Shown here in pieces: positions 12,501-64,000 of a stretch of 64,000 nucleotides of DNA. The notes beneath the pieces were generated by a model, which searched no databases, was not told where the DNA came from, and worked only from the letters and a program-made list of their open reading frames with translations. Positions within the stretch are counted from its first letter, which is position 1. Every line of letters starts with the position of its first letter. The position numbers and the translations under genes are program-made. Source of the stretch: Syngnathus acus (Eukaryota; Chordata; Actinopteri; Syngnathiformes; Syngnathidae); assembly GCF_901709675.1 (NCBI RefSeq), contig NC_051089.1, forward strand, positions 1,865,476 to 1,929,475, given 5' to 3'.

Positions 12501-14712
12501 GAGATCACAGGTAAAGCAACAGTTTTGTTTGTTTTTGAGATCTGTTTGAGAGTCAATGCCAATATCTTATTTTTTTGACTAATCAACAACATCCAGTGGC
12601 ACAGAAACACTGTTGTAAACAATGGTTGGCATGCAAGCAGAGCGAGTGGAGGGGGAAGGGGACAGTGGGGAGCACTGTCCCCCCTGAATTATGCTTGGAC
12701 CCCCCAAAAGTCAGGCAAGATAATTGACAAAGGTTTTTCCCTGGACAAGCGAGCAATATGTCATCGTGTTGGGTAAGCAAACATTTATGGAAATATTTTG
12801 AGGTCGAGGATGAAAATGCGACATCATTTAATTGCTTTTTGCGACATACACTATCTCCGTGAAAATTTTAGACATTGCTTAGAGCTTTCCAAGGCTCCAA
12901 TTGGACAGGGGAAAAAATAAAATAACAATGCAAATACATGCACATGAAATGGAAATCACTGTTCAGACTCGTGTTCCCTGCTTGTTCAGAGTTTTGTGCA
13001 CGTCTCGGATGTTCACCACATTTTGTGATTGGTTGTAAAAGAATCAAGCACTCTTGTGCATCATAAAAACGTTCGAAGAGTCTTAACTCACGTCAGATAA
13101 GAATACAACAAAGAATATTTTTTTCAGCTGTCACTTATCAAATTAACTTCAATCATTGTTTTGCATTTTGAACCACAAATGTTTATGAATAACAATGATA
13201 AGGGAGCTGGGGTGCAAACAAAACAAAAGAACAAAGTACATATGACTTAAAAAAAAACAAAGCTCGCACTGCAAAAATGCTAATAACTTGTGAACCTTAA
13301 TCCACATCTACATTTTGCAGCATTTTATTATTTTTCACCTCCTTCACCGGTGAGGTAGCTGGCATCCCATGCTCACATTTAAGTATTCAGTAAAACCTCG
13401 TTAAATATCGCATTAGCGGCGAAAAGTCAGAAATGAGAGCCTGGGGCGTGTACAAAGTGAGTGTTATGATACGACATCAAACTTGAGTCCAGATGCACCA
13501 TTTGCGTTTTGACTCGCAGCCTCGGTCTACCTGCTACAAAAAATGGAGATGCCCTCTGTGTTTGTGAGGACTCAGAATGACGTACAAACAACTCAAGAAG
13601 CATCCAAGCAGCGGTAAGCTTGTAAATTATTTTTGGCAAGACAAATCATGAGTGTACAAACGTGATATGAAGGACAAAGCAATGGATCGTTCCTGTTTTT
13701 AGCCTACTCGACAGTCTAACTGACACGATCAACAGTAGATGACAAATGATACCGCCAGAGGACTGGGAAATTAGAAAAATAAATTGTGACAGAGAATTAC
13801 ACAACTTGATGTGAGGAGGCTATTATAAATGTTTCCTCTACGACTCAAGGGGAAGGAAATAGTGACAAATCTGATGGGCTTTTTTTGTATTTGCCACCTT
13901 GCGGAGGAATCCTCAGATGCTTTTTAACTTCAGCTCCAATCAAAGAGGCCCAGATTGCAATCTGCTTCACAATATGTTTTGTCCTCCTTTATTAGGACTG
14001 TAGATAAACCTCATGGCTGTGACACAGGCCTGCGAGTAATGAAGGCTCCCCGAGTGGAACGGAATTCCACTCCCTTATGCTCTGTCTCAATTTGCTGATT
14101 TTATTTTTGTTTTTTTTCCAGGAAGTAAAATGATTTGCCAAAGTCAAAGAATAGATGAAAAAGTGCAAAGAGGGACACTCGTTACATTGGGTCCGAAAAG
14201 TGCAAAGGCTTTTAATTAAATTAAATGTATTTAATATTTATATTATATTTATTATAATATTTAATCAATTTAATTAATTGATAAAAAACATTATTTAATT
14301 AAGACATTTTCAGTCACCTCATCAAAAGACCTTGTGAGATTTTTCTCGAAAATATGTTTGCTCAAGTTAAACAAAACTCCCTTTATGAAGTCAAATAAAG
14401 AATTAAAATAAAAACACCCACACATCTGGTGGTGATTGGTGAAATTAAAATATGAGATAAATATTTTCCTACCAACCAACTTTGATGAAGTTCTATCTCT
14501 TTTAAAAGCAATAAATGAAGATGGCTCCGACAGTTCCAATCAACTGAGCATGATTGTATTTGCAAGGGAATCATTCCCGATGCAATTATTATGTTTGATT
14601 TCAATGGACTGCGCATTAGCGTCGCAATTAGCAAACGTTAACCCAAAAAGGAGCGTTACTTTGTTTCAGGGGGGAAGCAGACAATGACAGCATCTGTCAC
14701 ATAGCCAACTAT
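9512..14712. other. Intergenic DNA downstream of DIAPH3, no gene recognised
   Basis: A GC-richer patch at about 10,560-10,740 stands out but shows no recognisable coding or promoter structure. An AT palindromic tract lies at about 14,210-14,290. No RNA gene was identified by eye. Confidence 0.5.
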
Positions 14713-15451
14713 TTTATTGCAAATTGGAATATAAAAGGAAGCATTTAATATCAGGATTGAATAAGCAGCAATTAACATTTTTATTTGCAAAGCATGGACA
14801 GTAGTTTAAGACATAATTAGTAATGCTTGGGTATAAACGTTCCTTTGGCTAAAAACATGGTCAAATACATTTTACTGTCAAACAATCTCTAAGCATGTCC
14901 CTTGAAAAGTTACAATCATATATCAGGTTACACATTGTAAGTAGAAAAAAACGTTTTAAATATAGAAAATAGAACACACAACATGAGGAAAATACAAAAC
15001 TTAGCCCATAAGAGACAATTGTTCCACAATGAGTTAGATTTTAAATGCTAAAATCAAATAATCCTGTGGAGATGTTGGAATTGAAAAGTGTCCTATGTAG
15101 TGCTAATATCTTGTATGATTTCCAACTAAATTCTTTTGAAAGCCTGCTGAACAAATGTTATTCATGAGATAAGACAAATTTGCATGAATGTAAGATAAAT
15201 ACAGGAAAACTGAATAACATTTGTATCAGAAAGTGCTAAGTCGTTTGACGTTAACGTTTTTGGACAACAAAAACTGCAATTTCAGGTCAGGTTTAATATT
15301 TACAAAGACACCAACTTGTGTCTTTTTGATATACTTTCAGCCACAATTTGGTCTAACAGTTTTAATTCTGTGAAGCTTCTTCAAAGATTCACTTCTTAAG
15401 ATGATACGTGTGTGCAAACTATAAAGCCAATGTTTGGTTGTATCGAGACTC
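14713..15451 (-). other. Probable DIAPH3 3' UTR with candidate poly(A) signals
   Basis: AT-rich sequence after the stop. ATTAAA variants lie at 15,361-15,366 and 15,292-15,297; AATAAA lies at 14,780-14,785 and 14,713-14,718 (minus strand). Which one is used, and so the real end of the transcript, cannot be told from sequence. Confidence 0.35.
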
Positions 15452-59816
<44,365 letters not shown>

Positions 59817-61105
59817 GTTGTTCACTTATGCGCATCTACTCGACGTCACGGCCTCGACCTGTGTGGAGTTACAACATATCCTTGTCAAACGCTGCAAGTC
59901 GGCTTGACAGACCCAAATAGAGGTTGCAGTTTTGCATAAAGTCGAAGACATTATTATTATTATTATTCAGATGCGGTGGCGTCTCGCACATAGCAACTGT
60001 CTGCATAGCTGTCAATGGCAGGTTTGCGACAACCTCATTTACTGGTAGCTTTACACAACGCTAATCCAATTTGGGCACTGTTAGTGTCACGTCAACGTGT
60101 TAGTTTTGCACTAACCTGGGAAAGACGTTGTAGTCTCTCTCTGTAGATATGCTTTATGTCTACTGATTACGTCCGAGTACGAAAACTGTTGTAAGACATG
60201 CAGTACTTGCCTTTTCGACAGACCCGCGCAGAGGTGTAAAAATTCTCCTGTTTGAGTTGACCAATCGCGTCCACTGAAAAGTGGAGGCGGAACCATCAGG
60301 GTACTAACTCCTCCTTTTTTCAGTTGAACGTGCAATTGTTTGGTTATCACTGCTGCCAATCAACTAACTTAATTTCAAAAGCCTGGTTTTTTGGGTTTTT
60401 TTTTCCTGGGTAGACATTTTTCCATCCATCCATTATCCGAACATTTATTAGCAGAAATTGAATTGTTTAGTAATTTCTTTGACAGTGCGTCTCCTTGCCC
60501 GTTTTACATGTGCATGTATTGCCATCTAGTGGATAAGATGATTCTGGACAAGCACAACTGACAGTGTTACACTAGTGTAACAGCTGTTACATTATTTTTA
60601 ACAGAGAAACACTCTGTCGAAAGTGTTTTCTGTTTTCTTCACAAAGTGGTGCACCTTATGCAAGATCCTGATTTTTGTGGGCGATCGAGCCATATCAATC
60701 ACCAAATCCTTTAATAGGTATTTTTGTGACATTAACGATCGAAGTGAGTAGAGAAAAAAGTACTTCACTTTGATAAATGTCTTTCAGCATGTCACATTCA
60801 ATCAAATTAGGGTTTATTAATTGCATTATGTTTAAATTCATAGAGAAATATTCAAAAATTAAAAATAAAGGCAGCCCTGTACTCCACTCCTTTGAAAGAC
60901 AACGCAAAACTGGGAACTGTTTTGAACTCTTTGGCACGCCGTCCTGTCTCATAATAGTGACGTAGATGACGTTTAAGCTATTCGACGTAGCGGGTATTAT
61001 TATTAACCTACGGATAGATGTAGTAGAGTATCGCGCAATTTGATTTCTTTTGCATGTCTTTGACTATATTACCGCGTCATCATATTACCGTCTACTTGGG
61101 CGACA
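59817..61105. promoter_or_regulatory. Intergenic region, likely bidirectional promoter of DIAPH3 and TDRD3
   Basis: 1,289 bp separate the two divergent start codons. CCAAT motifs lie at 60,066-60,070, 60,261-60,265 and 60,356-60,360. CRE-like TGACGT motifs lie at 59,842-59,848 (minus strand), 60,088-60,094 (minus), 60,958-60,964 and 60,967-60,973, the last two only 9 bp apart. No coding exon was recognised. Untranslated first exons may be here but cannot be placed. Confidence 0.6.
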
Positions 61106-61143
61106 ATGTCCACTTTGGTAGAGTCCCTGGCCGACGAGGGCTG
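61106..61143 (+). CDS. TDRD3: TDRD3 exon 1 (residues 1-13)
   Basis: 38 nt encoding [12 protein letters not shown] and the first two bases of Trp, ending at GTAAGT. The split Trp is completed by exon 2 to give GWYLSDEG, as in the human protein. Confidence 0.88.
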
Positions 61144-63025
61144 GTAAGTCGCATGGTAGCTAATATTGCTTCACAAATTGATAACTAAAACGTGTTCGAT
61201 TGTTTTGAACTTCGTGCTGGAGGAGAACCACAAAGGTCCCCACATCCACAAAAACACAATGTTAAGTATGTGTTAATATTGGGGTTTTGGCTTCAAAGCC
61301 AAAGCAGGATCACAACGTTTTAGCCAGCCATAACTATGTAGCACGTAATTACAAGTAGGCTAACCACTTGAAGTGTGTGTTGGCGGGGTTTCGTCCTTAC
61401 GACAAGTCCTACAATGATAATAACAATGCTACGACTGCTGCTGCTGCAACGTTTATTAACAATAACAATAATAGTAACAATAATAATAACATCAACACTG
61501 ATAATAACAGTAGTAACGACCTGTTTACAGTGTATACAGTTTCAGTTTCGTTCAAATTCCCCTTTATTGTACAATTGATTATTTTAAGTACAGATCAGTT
61601 AAACTGTCTAGCATGTTGCATTTTATTATTTAAGTTTTATGTTAAATGCTTTGTTACAGCTGCAGCGGTTGTGAAATGTGCAATGTAAATAAAGTCGTGT
61701 TGTATTGCATTAGGAAAAGCAGTTCAGGGTGTCACACACAGGCAATTTACAAACTATCTTCCATGCATGTTTGTGAAATGTAGGAGGAGACCGGAGTACC
61801 CACAAGGGCAATTTTCAAGGCTACAATTTCACTTTCCTCAATGTATGTCATTTTACTACACGGTGCATGTTATATCAATTGATGAACTTATTATTTTCAC
61901 AGGTACCTCAGTGATGAAGGCATTGCTGAACTGGAAGGCTCTGCTGAACTGAAAGGCTCTGCTGAGAACATTACACTTAAAGATGTCATTAGCATTGCAC
62001 TTGATGTGAGTTTAGAAATATTTCCTTCTACAAACTACAGAGGTCCTGCACGTGTGTCTTTGCACGTGACTTCAAGCCAAGTTACATGTTGTTAAATTGA
62101 ATTTTGAACCTCTTTCTTACAACGGTGGTCATCTCAACATATCGAAGCTATGGAACAAATGCACTGGTTGTCATGGTAACAACAAATATGCTGAATTAGC
62201 CTTAATGATGTCTGCAGCAAGCAGTTATTATCCTTGTAGTACGTATTCTAGTAGAAGTAAATCATTTGTTGATGGTGTCTCTCAGTTAAGCAATATTCCT
62301 TTTGCAGACTGATCTCAGATTGATTGGAAGGAAATTTTTGCCACCAGACATCAATAGTGGAAGGGTTGAAAAGGTGAGTTGAACATTTGAGCTGGCTTGC
62401 ATTTCTTCTAGATGTCACTAGATGGCTCTAACGTACTTTCAAACATGAGAGATGGGTCCACGTTTGTTCATACTCGGGCTGTCAAGCAAGTGGAAATGTC
62501 AAAATTGCTCTTGTGGATCCACACATAATTTTATGTGTAACGTACACCACCCACGCAAAAACGTCATGCAGCTCATGCAATTTGTATGAATGACTCTGCA
62601 TAATGCAGGTTACGGTTTTTTTTCCTCCCACCTTTCTTTCCTCACCCAATTCGCTATGCATGGATTGCTTGTTTTCCATTCAACAAAGAAATAGAAATGA
62701 AAAATGGACTCAGTTGTGATTATATTCCAAAGCTCTCCAAATGCAGCATGATAAAAGAAGTCAAGAGTGACATGTATTTACAGAAGAAAAAAAAAAAATC
62801 TTTCTTTGCTGCTGCTGTTAATTTTCTGCACTTCTTTTTGCCAATGTCTATCTTTATATATGGCCAGCTGGAGGGTCCGTGCGTTCTCCAGCTGCAGAAG
62901 TCGAGAAATATCTCCGCACCAAAAGACATCGAGTCCCAAGGAGGGCTACGAATGCTGCGCCTGCAAATGACAGATGGCCATACCACCTGTGCTGGAGTGG
63001 AGTTTAAACAACTTAGCAAAATCAG
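61106..63025 (+). CDS. TDRD3: TDRD3: Tudor domain-containing protein 3, first four coding exons (partial, continues beyond the window)
   Basis: TDRD3 reads asymmetric dimethyl-arginine marks through its Tudor domain and acts with TOP3B as a transcriptional and mRNA-level coactivator in nucleus and cytoplasm (family knowledge). Exons 61,106-61,143, 61,903-62,005, 62,308-62,373 and 62,868-63,025 join in frame to about 121 residues plus two bases. They cover the N-terminal DUF1767/OB-fold region that binds TOP3[52 protein letters not shown] and [10 protein letters not shown], all close to human TDRD3. The UBA and Tudor domains must lie beyond 64,000. Start ATG has A at -3. DIAPH3 is divergently adjacent, as in human 13q21. 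Confidence 0.95.
61412..61520. repeat. (AAT/AAC)n-rich microsatellite in TDRD3 intron 1
   Basis: Imperfect trinucleotide tract built of ATAATAACA units with a short CTGCTGCTGCTG core. Open frames rich in Asn or Thr across it are artefacts. Confidence 0.75.
61903..62005 (+). CDS. TDRD3: TDRD3 exon 2 (residues 13-47)
   Basis: Encodes [20 protein letters not shown] then [14 protein letters not shown]. It contains two near-identical 18-nt units plus a partial third ([10 protein letters not shown]), a local duplication. Acceptor TTTCACAG, donor GTGAGT, ends in phase 0. Confidence 0.94.
62308..62373 (+). CDS. TDRD3: TDRD3 exon 3 (residues 48-69)
   Basis: 66 nt encoding [20 protein letters not shown] then EK, highly conserved. 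Acceptor TTTTGCAG, donor GTGAGT, phase 0. Confidence 0.96.
62868..63025 (+). CDS. TDRD3: TDRD3 exon 4 (residues 70-121)
   Basis: Encodes [20 protein letters not shown], then [20 protein letters not shown] and KQLSKI, part of the OB-fold. Acceptor GGCCAG. The donor GTGCTT is weak but sits exactly where the human frame breaks (phase 2). Confidence 0.93.
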
Positions 63026-64000
63026 GTGCTTGAGTCACCCCTTCTCACATTTTTAAAAATAATTTCAACTCTGCTCTATTAACTATATATTGTCGTTTGA
63101 GTGACATTGCTATTTTTCCATCTGCGCTCTACATATCAATTTGCTACCTTGTACTGCAGTATATGCATGTGCAAATGTGAAATTCTGTCCACAGTTCACC
63201 ACCTTGTCAACACTTGTCACTTGCCAGACACACGATTCAGTTTTCCCTTTATCTGCAATTTCCATGCGGCAGCTGCTGATGTAACATTTCCCAGCCTGAA
63301 TTATTTCTCTAGCCAAGCAATGGTGTCCTTGGTGACTGCTACCATGGTGACCAGACAGCCTGCACAGGTGGAGGGGCTTGAGTGGAGGCCTTGACTTCCT
63401 TATGGGTAGCGAGACCACAGAAGAACGAATCCCCTTTTTACATACATGGACGACATTGCTGGGACCCCTCTGTCGATAAATAAAAATGACACAGTGGTCA
63501 CATGAATAAGTTGAACTTGACAAAAGTAATTTATGGGGAAAAAAATGAACAATGAACCGTGTTTTCTGTCTGTTTCCCAAATGAATGAGGCTGATGCATT
63601 CTCAGGTCTAATGAGAACAGGGGCTTGTCATTTACCACAAAGAAGAGTAAGCATCTGGATCTTATTTTATAGTCGTCCTACCCGAGCCTGCATATCTAAT
63701 CCATTGGCAGTGCCCCATGGCACGGAGAAATACATAAGGGAAAGGCAAAAGTAGCTGGTAAATCTACAGGAAACGAATTGTTTGGCAGAAAAATAAATGT
63801 GTTATTCCAGGCCATGTTTTATGAAACGGAGAAGATCTCAGAGCATCCTGGAAACTTTTCCAACTGTCGAGTGCTTTCCCACAAATTTATATTATCGTCT
63901 GGATAACAAAAAAAGAAAACGTCTTTTTTTGTGCGTGTCAAGTCAAACTTTTCAGAAACATGACAACACCCTCCAGTGCCTTTGATTTCAAATACTGATC
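63026..64000 (+). other. TDRD3 intron 4, 5' part
   Basis: No further TDRD3 exon was recognised before the window ends. The next expected segment (NTPPGTKVKLSG-like) is absent. The open frames here show no known domain. Confidence 0.7.

Overview
This window is vertebrate nuclear DNA, most likely from a ray-finned (teleost) fish. Genes are split into many short exons by GT-AG introns. Non-coding DNA is AT-rich and full of microsatellites and small hAT-like and other MITE transposons. The protein sequences are clearly vertebrate. The species cannot be fixed from this sequence alone. There is no sign of bacterial or viral genes.

Two protein genes are present, head to head. (1) The complete coding region of diaphanous-related formin 3 (DIAPH3) lies on the minus strand from 59,816 down to 15,452. 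I rebuilt 28 coding exons that join in frame to 3,630 nt (1,209 residues plus stop). The order is RhoGTPase-binding / diaphanous-inhibitory N-terminus, dimerisation and coiled coil, proline-rich FH1, actin-nucleating FH2, autoregulatory DAD and a conserved C-terminal tail. (2) The first four coding exons of Tudor-domain protein 3 (TDRD3) lie on the plus strand from 61,106 to 63,025. The gene runs off the right edge. The same DIAPH3-TDRD3 pairing is known on human chromosome 13q21, so this is conserved synteny that supports both calls. The 1.29 kb between the two start codons is probably a shared bidirectional promoter, with CCAAT boxes and CRE-like TGACGT motifs.

Layout: 1-15,451 is intergenic DNA plus the DIAPH3 3' UTR, with transposon relics and no convincing gene. 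15,452-34,313 holds the last four DIAPH3 exons, including a 15.1 kb final intron with a large (TATC)n / (AC)n microsatellite complex. 34,314-59,816 holds the other 24 exons. 59,817-61,105 is the promoter region. 61,106-64,000 is the 5' end of TDRD3.

The most notable result is in DIAPH3 splicing. Introns 11 and 23 are AT-AC introns with exact U12-type (minor spliceosome) donors and matching branch-point motifs. Introns 13 and 14 are both GC-AG. All four are forced by the reading frame. There is also a possible 33-nt cassette exon inside the FH2 region. Among repeats, three copies of one hAT family are present. One carries a second transposon nested inside it, and both insertions can be delimited by target-site duplications.
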